Below, piece by piece: positions 26,601 through 39,180 of a stretch of 64,000 bases of DNA (within the stretch, counting starts at the first letter, position 1; each line of letters starts with the position of its first letter). The stretch comes from Onchocerca volvulus (Eukaryota > Nematoda > Chromadorea > Rhabditida > Onchocercidae), in contig HG738137.1 of NCBI GenBank assembly GCA_000499405.2, positions 12,274,121 to 12,338,120 of the forward strand. The letters are read 5' to 3'. The position numbers and the translations under genes are program-made. The notes beneath the pieces were generated by a model. The model was not told where the DNA came from, ran no database searches, and saw nothing but the letters and a program-made list of their open reading frames with translations.

Positions 26601-29600
26601 AAGCAGAAAAAATATATTCAGTGAATCATGAAATATAATTTAATATTAACAGGATTAATTTGCATTTTATTTGAAAAAAAAAATGAACAATTAGTGATAA
26701 ATAAAATAAATTAATAAATGAATAAATTGATGAAGAATACCAGAAAAAGTTCAACAACGAAGAAACAAATGGCAAATTTAAAAGACAAAGCATTGAAGAA
26801 TAAATTATTACAAAAAATGAATTACTTGTATTTTATTGAGTCGCTTCCAGTTGAGTAACAATTTTGCCACTTTTTGATATTCTATTTTAGGTACACAAGC
26901 ACAAACATCTATAGGCCGTCGTCCACTGCTATCTTTTGCATCCTTAAATAAAGTAAATAAATAAATAAATGAATAAAATGCATATAATACTTACTTTTTA
27001 CTGAGAAAGAAGTTGACATAAATTATAACTAAAAGTTGTAATATGCATATTACTTAATGAGAATTTAATTACATACCACATTAATTTTTGAATGTGAAAG
27101 CAACAATTCAACCATATAAACATTTCCTTGTAATGCTGCAAAATGCAGCGCTGTTGAACCAACTTTATTTGGAGCATTTACATCCGTACCATGATATACT
27201 AGCAATGCCTAAAAGTTGAAAATTTTAAATTTAAGAAGGATTTGACAAAAATTTAAATCATATATAATAATAATACACAGGAAAATTCTAGAAATTACCA
27301 TATTTATTATCATTTTGCAACACAGTTTATTTTCCAAATATAATATTATGTTTTTCAGTTTTTCGTTTTTTGTATATATATATATATACAAAAAAAAAAG
27401 CAGGACCTTGTTTTCATTTTCCGAATTTTTCGAATAAATTGGATGTTACGCATAAATTACAGTATTCAAAGGATAATAACTATAGTTTGAAAAATAAAAA
27501 TAACAACAAAATTACTTTAAAAAATAATAGGAGTAAAAATAACAATAAAAATAACAAAGATCTAATATGAATATGAAAGATAAGCAAAAAAGTTTTATGT
27601 GAATTGTTTGAATAAATAACAAGCATAATTGTGAAAGTTATTTTCAATATGTGATATTCGTGCCAATATATTATGCACGCTAAAATAAACGAGATTTTGC
27701 TTGATTAAACTTCAATCTTCTTGTTTCTTTAAAGGAAAAATTTTCTTTAATTATTAACAAAACTGTCAAGTGAAGCGAAATGCCGAAATAATCCAAATAT
27801 TGTGTATGGTAGAAATTTGTATTATTTCCTAGACAAGTAGGATACTTATCTATATTACAGCACAAAAGCCTTTGTTATTCCATCTTCCAATCTGCTAATA
27901 GAGCTCATGTGCTGTCTCTTGTTTGAAAGACTGTAAATCATGTTATTTGTTTAGAATATTGTAAATCATCGCGTACTGTAAGACCAAGAATTATCGATAT
28001 AAAAAGGGAGCTTCTAGCAATCACGAGCAGTCATTTCTTTCATGCAATTCGCTTCGCTTCTTTTCATTCCATTCTCTTTTGCTATTCTATTTTGTCGATG
28101 ATCGACGCTTTTCAATGTAACTTCTAGACCGCTTCAAATCTTAACTCTATCAATTCCCCAACACCAGTTCCTCAGATAACTTCCGTCTTATCAAAATAAA
28201 AGCTCTAATTATTGGTACATTATCGTTAATCATTAATTGTTTTGTATCGTAGTTACGGCGAATAAAGTCCATCAAATCAAAACTTCGTAACACAGCAAAT
28301 CCTGTTCTGTTCAATTCCCAATCCCATAAAAATCTTCCACAAAAAAAAAAAAAAAAAGAAAAAAAAAGAAAAATTTTTCTTTTCTTTCATGACAACAAAT
28401 ATCAAATTTTACATTAGCATTACTTCTTTCATAATTCCAGTGCTTCTTTTTTTGTTTTTCAAGTAGCCGACACTGGAATGACATCGTGCATTCTAGGCAA
28501 AACAAGTTTCTTGACTATACATCATCAAATAAAGCATGATTCATTTTTTTATCTTCTTGATTTCAGATGATTAGAAAAAATTGTAATCAATTCCAATATT
28601 TTCGAGAAGCACCAGTAATATTTCATATAAATAAATATATAATATGCAACGAAATTATTCATCATAACAAAAATGAAAAATAAAAAAAATGTTTGCATGG
28701 CTTTTATTTTACTTTTCTTATTAATATAATTTTAAGACTCAAATTTTTAATTAATCATGAAATTTTGAAAATTTTTAAAATTTATACATACTTCTGTTGC
28801 TTCCAAATTATTATAAAAAACGCAATAATGTAATGGTGTCCAAGATGCGTTATCTTTTTCATTTGCCATAATACCTTGAGCTAATAATCGTCTGTAATAG
28901 ATATGAATATTAAACTTTAAAATTTGATTTCATACATTTAATTAATTTTAAATTCCAGTCATATTAAAACTGATTTTTTTAAGTTAGATATTATACCTTA
29001 TATCGTCAACATTATTATCATGTGCAGCTTTATGCAATGGATATTTTTCAGACCAACATTCACCATTTGAACTTGATGACGATGAAATACTTTCTCGAAG
29101 TGTTACACCTTTTGCATAATATTGTGTCTGTAAATTGATTAGTATTTTTTAAATACTTACAAAAATTTTTGGAGATTTTTTAGTTATTTCATATATTTAT
29201 TGTGCCAGTTAAACTTATTTATAATAAAAAATAAAGAAAAAAATTAATTTTTGTTAACTTTTTGATATCATTTTCCGATCTCACATATTAATCCAACTTT
29301 TTAACATACTTCAATTAAAAATAAAAATAAACAATCTGATCATTAGTCTCAGCAACATTGTCAGAGCACAAATTAATAGCAAAAAATGGATAAATAATAA
29401 ATATATCGTATCCTTATTCATCTTACAGTATTTTAATTCACGATAGAAACATTTTTAACTAAAAAGCAATCTGATCATTTTACCTCATTAGCATTATCGT
29501 AATGTAGACCAGTGCCAAAGATTGGATTAATTATAAACATATCGTACTTATCATAACCCATCATTTTGGCTCTAGCATTATTACTTCGTCGTACTTCTTC

Positions 29601-32081
29601 AGCCAGATCACATGATTTTTTTGTATTACTTAGATTTCGATCATAATCCATTATTCGCCTATGAAATAAAGAAAAATAAAAATTGAAATAATTTTGTAAA
29701 TTTTTTAGAAATTATTTAGAATATTTTAATGAAAGTGTGAAATATAAAATTCGCTTCTTTTTTTTTTTCTAACTTTTACAATGTCCAGTCAAAAAAAAAA
29801 AAAATAATAATATCATTTACAATCTTTTTAAATTAAGTAATAGTTATAAGAAATTACTTACAACATAACAATAATTTCTAAAATAAGCATTTGCTTTCTT
29901 TTAAAATAAATTAGAAATTATTATAACTTTTGTAAATTATTTGAAGAAAATTTATACACTTAACATTAAGTAGTAAAAATTAAAACTAAGATTAAGAATT
30001 TAAATTTAAATTTTAGTATGTTTCATAAATATTTCCTACTTATGACATAATGCGGAACGATCATGTTCATAAGCTGGATTATGCGCACATTCGCGTATCC
30101 GCATTTTTGCAGCTGATAAAAGAAAAAATCGAGCAAAAAATTTCGCATCTTTGTATTGCTGTTCGTAAAGCCATCTAAAGCTATCATTAATTAACTATTT
30201 CATAAAAAATTTGATTAATCAATAAATCTTGTATTCTTACATAATTAAAAAGGATTTACATATGTCAATTTTTCTAAAAAATTTTATTATTAGTCATCGG
30301 AAAACAAAAAAATTTTTTTTAAGTAAATAAGTCTATAGTATGGAATTATTTTGCTTAGATAAAAGAATCATTATTTCAGGATTTTAATATGAAATATAAA
30401 TATTCGTGTAATCAATAGCCCACAACTACTAATTTTTTTTCAAACTTTTTTTGATAAAGGGATGAAAATATTTTTTCCTTCTCTTCCTACGAAAAAAGAA
30501 ATTCGTTATCGTGAAGGAGAAAAAAAATTTGAATAAGAACAATACAATCATGTTTTTATTATCTTTTTTGAAATCAAATTTGAATGAAGAGAAATTTTTT
30601 GTCAACAAATTTTCAAAATTTGCAACCATGATAGATCATCATATAAAAATAATTCGAAATGACAAACTGATAAAATCTTTTACGTCAAATAATTTGAAGC
30701 ATTTTTTTAAGGGTAGTGAAAAACTTTTCAAACATCTATTTCAAGAAGAAAAAAAAGAACGGAGGAAGTTTATAATCTTTTATTAATTAATAATCGAAAA
30801 ATAAAATTTTCTACATGAATACTGTATTCGCATTATTAGGATTCTCGGGCATATCAATGAAATATATAATAGTGCAGATTATTATCAAATAAAACTTATG
30901 CAAATTTTAGATTATATTTTTAATTAGATCTATCAAGCAAGCATAAAAAAACGAAAGAAACGGGGAAATGAGATAGATAACAAAGATATATAAATCAATT
31001 AAAAATGAAAATTAAACCTTTCAAGTTGTGAAATACAATGACATGTTTCCACCGAAAATGAATTGGGATCAATTTGGCATTGCTTAGAGACTGAGGTAAG
31101 AGCTTCAAAACGGCCAATTTTAGACAAATTTTCAAATCCATTTTCTACAAAAAGCATACATTGATCTTTTGATGATAAGTGAAATTTATATAAAAACTTT
31201 ACCCAACAAACAATTTAATAATATAATATATGATGAAACTAAATGAAAAACATAGTTAGATATGCAGTATACATTTAATTTTATAAAATAAGTTAAATAA
31301 ATAAAAAATGATTAATTAGAGAAGTAATTATAATTTCGCAATAACAATAATTTCAGCAAAAATAATAATGATATAATACTTAATTAAGGAATACTATTAT
31401 TTTGTCTATGATATTTTAGACAGATATATGCAAAAAACAACAAAAATTTTAATAAGCAAAATTAAAAATGGTAAAATTTCGGAAAAAAAATTAACCATTT
31501 TCAAGAAGTGGTATGCAATATAATGCAAGTTGTGTAGATGCAGTACATGGCAATCTGTTTTGAATTATTAACTCATTATCATTCCATAATGGTATTTGAA
31601 ATGTTCGACGTGGCCATTTTCTGAAATTCTTAGCTGAAATAATAGAAATAATATTAATAATAATTATGATAATAAATGTCTATAATATTAAATTTGTAAT
31701 ATAAAATTTCAGAAATGGATGAAAATAGATAACATGAGATGAAAGTAAATCAATTTATATAAAAAAAATGAGCAGTGCTTAAAGTGAATAAAGTTGGTAT
31801 TTTTTTTATGGATGCAAGAATTTTTTGGTTAATTATTTAAAAATATAAGAAAGGAAAAAAAAAAAGAAAAAGAAATGAAACCTGCAATAATGTTGTATGA
31901 AACTTAATGCTATTTCAGCTGGATCGTCATTAGGCGATACATGACAATGCGGTAATTCCATGCGAATTTCATGTCGTGATGAAGAAGAAGGTTCATTAAG
32001 GAGAAGTATGTCAAATGCATTTGCACTAATTTTTGCAAATTTTTTATCGTGCATTTGTACCACTGCTATTACTATTTCCAT
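22548..32081 (-). CDS. kri-1: KRI-1/KRIT1 (CCM1) orthologue: ankyrin-FERM scaffold
   Basis: Fifteen phase-consistent exons give 717 residues (human KRIT1 is 736). From 5': 32081-31882, 31620-31496, 31144-31018, 30174-30040, 29658-29484, 29127-28997, 28891-28792, 27208-27077, 26942-26826, 25929-25776, 25531-25371, 24611-24463, 24197-23990, 23281-23093, 22598-22548. Order: N-terminal Nudix-like region (about 1-150), NPAY at 183-186 and NPIF at 240-243, ankyrin repeats (about 280-414; TALHFAALQGNVYMVELLL), then a FERM domain. F1 contains MWICSDRL, F2 contains DECRLNYLKGLYPC and FLQICWRFSVYGATFF, and F3 contains VNDYGLHLINAQTK. KRIT1 binds ICAP1 through NPAY, CCM2 through NPxF motifs, and Rap1/HEG through FERM. 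C. elegans KRI-1 acts in the intestine in germline-to-DAF-16 signalling. The third NPxF motif of the human protein is absent. The ATG matches the human start region; an acceptor at 32097 leaves room for an upstream exon. Confidence 0.95.
23589..23677. repeat. (TG)n microsatellite
   Basis: An interrupted TG/GT repeat of about 90 bases with a few A, C and T interruptions, in the kri-1 intron between exons 13 and 14. Confidence 0.9.
27908..28292 (+). mobile_element. Probable solo LTR in a kri-1 intron
   Basis: A G+C-richer island of about 385 bases begins TGTGCTGTCTC and ends ACTTCGTAACA, giving the TG...CA ends of LTRs. It carries TATAAAAAGGGAGC near 27998 and an AATAAA near 28260 about 30 bases before the end, in the U3-R-U5 order expected for a retrotransposon LTR read on the plus strand (antisense to kri-1). 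No internal gag-pol remains. I could not find a clear target-site duplication (gctca against gcaaa), so the exact ends are uncertain. Confidence 0.45.
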
Positions 32082-32096
32082 TTCGAAATATAAATC

Positions 32097-32667
32097 CTAG
32101 AATGTACCAATTATTCAATTAATTTATTAATATAAAACTTTTTGTAATAAAACAACTAGCCAATTAATTCATTTAATTCATCTATTTATGTTTTCAAATA
32201 TCGATAAATCATTATTCAGTTTTGTATAATAAGCATTAATTTCAAGGATTATATTTGATAATATTGAAATCATTTCAGATTTTAGCCCTTTTTTTCTTTT
32301 TTCTTGATTAGATTTGTATTAAAAAAGTTTTTGAGATGACCTGATTAAATTAACATTCATAACTAATTAATTCATTTATCTATGATATATTTTTTCTGAA
32401 TTTGCATGAAAAATATGAACTTATCAGACAGAATTTTGTCTAAACTCTATGTTTAACAATGAATTCTGTTAATAATCAATTTTTCATCGGAATATGATAA
32501 CATTATAACACAAAATAATATGAGCTATCCCAATCTATTCATTCTTTGTAAAACATACCATATTTATATTTTAATTTGTATTCAAAAAGTATCAGATTTA
32601 CAACTTTCTAATAAATATTATACATTTTCATTTTAATTTGCAACAAATAACACATTTTAGAACTCAA
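32097..32667. other. Upstream region of kri-1
   Basis: AT-rich DNA between the first identified kri-1 exon and a Helitron 5' end. No TATA box or clear upstream exon stands out. The kri-1 promoter would be expected here or in the interrupted DNA beyond. Confidence 0.4.
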
Positions 32668-33407
32668 TCTATATAAATAAAAATGTAAATGCTCCCTGTT
32701 ACAAGTGATAAATCTCCAGAAGTTCTCCACCAATTGCTTTCAAATTCTGATACAATCTTGCATTCGAATAGACGCGTGTTTTTATACAAGCATACTTACT
32801 TTTTTTCACGTTCGTAGTAACTAAAAAAAGTGAAAGGGCGGAGTTTATCGACTCCGCCTTCTTTTTTTCTCTCATTCTTCCTCTACCTCTCATCTCTCAC
32901 TCTCTATTGCTATGCTTATTACATTACGTGGATTTATCCAAGAAAGAAGGAAAAAAATGATAAAAAGAATTAAAATGCATTCTGATATGACAGATTAATA
33001 TAAAAATTTTTGCATTTGTAACGAATCTGAAAAGAAAAATTTTAAATACTTGTTAAGCTTTAAATTTGAAATTCTTTTCCTTTAATAAAAATTAATTTAA
33101 GTTGTTTGAAAAAATGCATCAATTTAACGTAATGAAATTTTATAACTTTGATTCTAAATATTTTTTAGGATCAAGCTTTTTGGTCAGTTAATCTTCTCCG
33201 ACTTAATTTTGATCAAACTTAATTTAATGTAAATTTAATGCTAAATATTAACTCATTAATTTTTTCATTTTTCCATAGATTAAATATTCAAATTCATCAG
33301 AAGTATTGCTAACTTATAATTTAATATAACTGATACTAATTCTTTCTTTTTTAAATATCAACCACCCAAAATTTTGCAACGACACGCGGCTTGCAGCAAA
33401 AAAATTA

Positions 33408-33698
33408 ATGAGCAATGAGACAACAATCTTGATAGGACCTTTCAAAGGTAAAGATGTCCCTATTCAACAGATTTGCCATTTTAATTTAGGGGATTGCAAT
33501 TCCCAATTCGAATTGGCGTTTGTATTCACCATCAACAAAGCTCAGGGTCAATTTTTAGAATTGTGCGGTTTAGATTTAAACACTTATTGCTTCTCATATG
33601 GACAATTATATGTTGCGTGTTCTAGAGTCGGCGACAATCTCCAAATCTACACAGACTATAGAACAACAAAAAACATTGTATACCCACAACTATTGTGA
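33408..33698 (+). pseudogene. Helitron PIF1-type helicase, C-terminal remnant
   Basis: The frame reads LAFVFTINKAQGQ then LYVACSRVGD and KNIVYPQLL. These are the last conserved blocks of the PIF1-like DNA helicase in Helitron transposases (consensus 'TINKAQGQSL...GQLYVACSRV...KNIVY'). A degenerate 'IGPFKGKDVPIQQICHFNLG' precedes them. Only about 95 codons remain; Walker motifs and the Rep domain are absent upstream. It is flanked by the 5' module and the shared tail of the same element. Confidence 0.85.
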
Positions 33699-33867
33699 AA
33701 TTAAATAGATGTGGGCGAAAACTGAAAGATATCAAACAACTTCATAGCAATAATTGTAAACAAGAAAAAACATTGTATACCCACAACTATTGTGAAATTA
33801 AATAGATGTGGGCGAAAACTGAAAGATATCAAACAACTTCATAGCAATAATTGTAAACAAGAAATAC
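33674..33867 (+). repeat. 97-bp tandem duplication in the Helitron tail
   Basis: Two almost identical 97-base units, the second starting at 33771. Each covers 'cattgtatacccacaac', the helicase stop region and 'tgtaaacaagaa'. The duplication repeats the last codons of the helicase frame, so it arose after or during decay of this copy. The near identity makes it young compared with the rest of the element. Confidence 0.9.
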
Positions 33868-34539
33868 TAAAGTTCAAGTGGTGCGACATAGTTTCAAAGG
33901 GACGACAAACATGTTTACCACCAAAACGCTCCAATCACAGATAAACGACAATGACCGACGCAGCAACAGCAACAGTTCGGAGTTCCGAGGGTTCCAGTTC
34001 GACAGTTCAAGGGGACACAAAGTAGCAATAATCGACAATTCACTTGAATAGTATTCTTTTCTATTATTGATAAAGGAAAGAATAACCCAATGATTAATTT
34101 GCTTAATAATTGTTCGTTACGAAAAATCACTCTTCATCAATCAATAAAACCTTTCTCAACAGCATTCAACTCTGTCACACAAGACACGAAAACCTCCCCA
34201 CATCTATTGCTGACCTAGCCGAATCACGATAGCAAGAATCAGTCTCCAATCCAACTAAACTACAAATCAAATTACAAAGTATCAGTTTTTTTCCCAATAC
34301 TAGAAACATGCGCTTTCTTTTTTCTTTTTTTCCATTTAACCAGAGTGCGCTACAGCAACGCGTGCATAAAAACATGCGTGTATTCGAATGCTACGTTTGT
34401 GTCAAAGTTTTAATTATAACAAAGAATGGAGCATTCTTGTAAAATAATTGTTAAAATGTGTAATTGTAGACAGAAATGAAAAAAAAAAAAGAAAAAAAAG
34501 ATATTTTGCTACAACAGATGATGAATGAAAGTGATAAGC

Positions 34540-34795
34540 ACATGATTAAAATATTATCCTAAATAAGAATAATCTGCAGATAATAAAGAAATGATAAGAT
34601 TGAAATATCATTAGAAATAACGTTAATCTAAACAAAATAACATAAAAATGACAAAGATATGATTGAAAAGTTATTAGAAAACGAATAATAAGAATACTAA
34701 AGCTAGTAATAGAAATAATAAAGATATGATTGAAATATTGTGAAAATGAGGATAATCTAAAGATTGTAACAGAAATGATAAATTAGTGATATGAG
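34540..34795. repeat. Decayed minisatellite, ~63-67-bp unit
   Basis: The motif 'aa.gatat.gattgaaa.at' recurs at about 34598, 34661 and 34728, each time followed by 'ttagaaa' or similar, then 'aataatct' or 'aatact' and 'aaagat/aaagct', with 'agaaat(g/a)ataa'. At least three and probably four imperfect units are present. Confidence 0.65.
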
Positions 34796-36449
34796 AAGAA
34801 AAGTTGATGATGAATCAAAAATTGACTGGAAGAAAAAAAAAGAAGAAAGATAGGAAGAAATGAAAAGAAAAGTAAATTTTGTTTAAAAGGGTGTGGTTCG
34901 TCGATTTTCCAATTATATAAATTGTCGTCTTTTCAATCATTTCAGTATTTTGTTTTCTTTTCTTTCTTTTTTTTAAAATTTTACTTTATTTTTAAAAATT
35001 CTTTATTAAATGAATGAATGAAAATTCTATATCCTATTTCAAATGCGTACATTAATAGAAAATACATTTAATATATTTTGTGTTTAATTAATGATTATTT
35101 AGAAAAAATTTATACAGACAGATACAACACAAATACATGTGCATCTACATACACAAAAAAATAAGCTAATAGACATATATATGTAAGCATAGATATTTAT
35201 AGATTATAAAATATGTCCATATAAATTGAAAAAATTGGAAAAGCAACGTAACTGAATTAAATTAGATTGGAAATGAAAAAGTAATAATTGCAAAAAAAAA
35301 AAAATAAATGTAAAAATACCATTGTATAAATTTTAAAAAACGCAATTAACAAACATACGATACCATCTGGGTAATGATCATTTTTGATTGATCAAATTAA
35401 AGCATATTAATTGAAATGATGGTAATTGTCTAAATATTTATTTGTTTCCTATCTTTGCTATCTAATAAATTTAAATTTAAATAATTATTTTGTAACCGAA
35501 TTGCATCTCAATATTTTTCATTAATCATCCCTATTCCTTTTTTTCTTTTTTTTTTTTTTTTTGGAATAATTTTTCAATTTTTGCTTCTTTCTTAATAGCC
35601 GAAAAAAAAAAAAAAAACTGTTGAAACAAATTTGAAACTCTATGCATTTTGCATTCGAACAAATTTACTCTATGATAAAATTTTGATCAAATATTATTAT
35701 CGTTGGTTGATTTCTTGAAGCTTCTTCATATTACTTAATTTTAATATCGTTTTATACGTTTAATGTCCTTGACACTTTTGTCTCATCATCTTCTTTCCCC
35801 CAAATCGTAGATTTTATTTATTACATAAAAATAAACTCACATTTCACTCTTTTCAGAAGAAAAAAATTAAACAAGAAAAATATGGAATAAATGCATGCAA
35901 AATTCAAAATAAAATTTACGCATCATTTAATTACAATGTCGTTTTATACTTATGTTATTCATGTCAACTTTATTCCATTGTTATTATTCTTATCCTAAAA
36001 TTATCATTTCCCTCGTGTTGGAAAAGGCTATTTTAAAGAAATGGAAAGAAGAAATCACTTCAGAAAATGACCAAAATTTTCAATTTTATTTTCTAAAAGT
36101 ATATTTTCTATTCATATATATATATGTATATAGGTGTACTTGTTTGTAATTTTCTCGTCTTGTTTTTCGTTTTTTATTTATTTTTTTCATCTTTCGACAA
36201 ACCATTGAAATTTTTAATGTTACTTCAAAAGACACACCCAAATCATCGTCGATTGATGTCAATCTCTTTTTTTTTTTCAATGGCTTTCTTTTTTTTTTTG
36301 ATATTTTTGGAAATGATTTGACAATACAATATATAAACTTGAATAAAAAATGCAATATCTGATACGATCATATGCAATACAGCATCCGAATACGCTTGAA
36401 CACTGTAAAATCTGACATGATTGTATATTGATGAGAAAAAAGAATGAAA

Positions 36450-37025
36450 ATGAATTTTTGGTTTACAAGTTTATGCAAATTAAACATGCTTTGAAAAATA
36501 TTTGTTTTTTCAAGTTATATTTAACCTGAAACATATATATATATAATTATAAGTTTCAATCAGTAAAATATACATGTACATATTTGGACTGGAACATTTA
36601 TAAAAAAAGATTTTCATATGCATCAAGCAATAATTGCATTTTTGTGGAAAGGTATTTAAATCATTGTTGAAAATTAAGATCTTATCAAAGTCTCATAATA
36701 TGTAAACTAATAGCATGTTTAATTACGCAGTTATATATGCATATTTAGATGATATAAATAATAAAGGTAGCAAAATCATGCGAAGTTAAGCTCTTTGACT
36801 AAAATTGAAAAATCTAACTTAGGACTGAGAAAAAGATGAAAAATTTAAGGTTTAATTAGGAAGAGAAAGAAAGCAAGAAAAAATAAAAAATGAAAATTTG
36901 ATTTACAAGTTTATGCAAATTGAACATTTTAAAAATAAATATAAATCAAAAATTGCAATCAGCACATATATGTTTAGACAAAAAGTTTTAAAAAAGAAAA
37001 GTTTTCATACGAAACTTTGCACCGA
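36450..37025 (+). repeat. Direct repeat pair with 'acaagtttatgcaaatt' core
   Basis: Copies begin near 36455 and 36895 (offset about 440). Shared blocks are 'tttacaagtttatgcaaatt', then 'aacat', 'aatcag', 'acatat' and 'gttttcata(t/c)g'. Each contains ATGCAAAT. No gene lies nearby to suggest a regulatory role. Confidence 0.6.
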
Positions 37026-38914
37026 AAGAAGAAAATAAAGATTTTAAATTTGAAATAGATTTTTGTAAATTAAGTATAATTTAGATAATCAGAAGAAGAA
37101 AAATCATATTTGAACTTTAATTTTCTATTGATAATTGAAAATATAACAATCATTAGCATCATCACTATCATTTGATAGATAACATAATGGAAATGTAATG
37201 ATATAAAATGAATGGAATTAAATTAAAGCATTTATATGAAGCTGATAATATTACATTTATTTCAAATAAATTTAAAAGTTTTGTAAATATACTTGTAATT
37301 TTGTTGAAAATTATTTTATTAAAAGTTACTAAAATATTATTAAAAAACTCTTTTAAAGGACATTTCCCAGAAAATCAAATTTTAGAATTACATTATAATA
37401 GAGTAATATAAATGACTGCGATAAATAAAAAATACATCATAATATTAACGATGACAATAAAATATGAAATTATGTCTTTTCTTTCCAGTCTTTTGCCTTT
37501 GATTTGTATATTTTTATCAACTTTATATTATCTAAAATGAAAAATAATGCTTCTGTGCTATATTTTTAGCAAACTTTCGTCATTGCAAATTTTTATGAAA
37601 TGTTGCAAATTTGATCATAATTTAAAAATTAATTTTCAATATTGTGATATAATTTGAGGAATTCGTTTGAAGGCATTGAATAATCTAATGATAATATTAC
37701 TACATGTTAATAAGCCAATGATAATAAACTCTTTGTTTAGTTTGGTTAAATTCATTTACAATCCAAATCACAGATAATGTAATCAATGAATATCTTAAAT
37801 CAAAAGACTTGGCTTTGGGAATACTTTTTTAATAAATTTTTTGACATATAGAAGCTAAATTAAACTAAACAGAAAATATTGTGCATTAAGTTTTTATTTA
37901 AAAACTTTACTTTAAATTAAATTAAGTTCCGAAAACTTAAAAAATATTAACCTAAAAATGATAAACATTATTAAAAAATAATTTTGTCAATACATCAAGT
38001 AATAATTAAAATAATTTCAAATGAAAACAAATGGAAAAAATAAATGGCAAAAATTATTATATACATACATTTTATTCGTCCAGTAATATGTCAGCGTAAT
38101 TATAAATATTAAATAAACGTAAAATGAAATAAAAAAATCATGTACTTGATACCATGTGACATGTAAATTTATTGAATAAAACTTAACTTTGATTAAAGTA
38201 ATCACCAAAAAAATACTGGATTAAAATAATCACAAGAAAATTACTGATATTAACATTATGATCATGTCTATATCATATTCTTTGAATAATATATCCATAT
38301 AACTATAAATATATGCAAAATGACATAAAAATGGCGTAATCACATGTTATACAACATGCTAAATTTATCAATAAGCTTAATTACATAATTTAATTGAAGT
38401 AATTCTAACAAATAAAAATGTTAGCAAAATTCGCTTGCTTATTATTGCTTGACAAAGATTGATCTAAGGTTTAAAAGAATGCTTGAATGATTTCAATTAA
38501 TCATAATTAATTATACGATAATATAAAATGTTTTTTTTTCGCTTATGGAAATTGTATTTCATTTGCGACTAATTTAAACATTACCGTTAAATAATTTTAA
38601 TAGTGTAATCCAATATGATAATAAGATATAATGCTTGTTATGTCACAAATATAAAATATTTATAATGTTTAGAGTAAAAATATTTATTGTCGACTTGGCT
38701 AATAACGCAAATTGGAGTGATTTGACTAGTAAGGAAATTAATTAAGCAATAAATTCAAGCTAACATTGTTTCAGTTTTGTTTCTCCGAATATAACTATTA
38801 TAATGTTATTAACGGAATTCAAAATTAAATAAAAATAGGAATATATAGCAATAGTAAAGACTTGAAGTTCATTCGACTTGATTCATTTTTGCTTCATTCC
38901 AATTATATTTTTAA

Positions 38915-38985
38915 CTAGCTGGACCCGGTCACGCTCCGCACAGCCAATCCAACTAGTCTGTGGAAGCCGGCCACGCTTCGCGTGT
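38915..38985 (-). repeat. Helitron 3' terminus with two G+C-rich hairpins
   Basis: This is the most G+C-rich patch in the neighbourhood. On the minus strand the inner segment GACACGCGAAGCGTGGCC forms a clean 4-bp stem. The outer segment GTGCGGAGCGTGACCGGG forms a wobble stem 10-15 bases before the terminal CTAG. Helitron 3' ends carry such a hairpin as a replication-termination signal. Confidence 0.75.
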
Positions 38986-38999
38986 CCAACTGCAGCTAA

Positions 39000-39180
39000 T
39001 CTATATAAATAAAAACATCAATGTTCGTTTGTCAAAATCTTAAACCTCCGAAAGTTCTTTAACACGTGCCTAACCTATATTAATTCAAAATTTTAGAATC
39101 TGAAAGTTCCTACCTACTGCTTTGAAATTTTGACACAACTTTGCATTCGAATATGAGCATGTTTTTATATATGCGTTGCT
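39000..39180 (+). repeat. Inverted copy of the Helitron 5' module inside the 3' end
   Basis: Reads TCTATATAAATAAAAACATC on the plus strand, then 'ctactgctttgaaattttga', 'caactttgcattcgaatatg' and 'agcatgtttttatatatgc'. It matches the 5' module at 32668-32790 in the same direction, although it lies within the 3' part of a minus-strand element. It thus makes a subterminal inverted repeat with the 43101-42990 module. Confidence 0.7.

Larger units (their letters stand above)
32668..34430 (+). mobile_element. Truncated Helitron, plus orientation
   Basis: Starts with the 5' signature TCTATATAAATAAAAATG inserted after an A. The family module '..ttgctttcaaattctga.. gcattcgaatagacgcgtg' follows at 32735-32785. 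A PIF1-type helicase C-terminus (33408-33698), a 97-bp tandem duplication and a tail (33870-34420) come next. The tail is the inverted counterpart of 39110-39700. The 5' module recurs inverted near 34360-34420 (acatgcgtgtattcgaatgc). No CTAG-hairpin 3' end was found, and most of the protein-coding part is gone, so the element is dead. Confidence 0.7.
34431..38914. other. Intergenic between the two Helitrons
   Basis: About 4.5 kb of AT-rich DNA without a supported gene. It holds a decayed minisatellite (34540-34795), a direct repeat pair at 36450 and 36890, and many homopolymer runs. Short frames (such as 36124-36321 and 37208-37411) look like AT-rich chance frames. Confidence 0.55.

Noticed and set aside
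30511..30786. 91-codon plus-strand frame inside a kri-1 intron
   Set aside because: Lys/Phe/Asn-rich translation typical of AT-rich non-coding DNA; no homology recognised.
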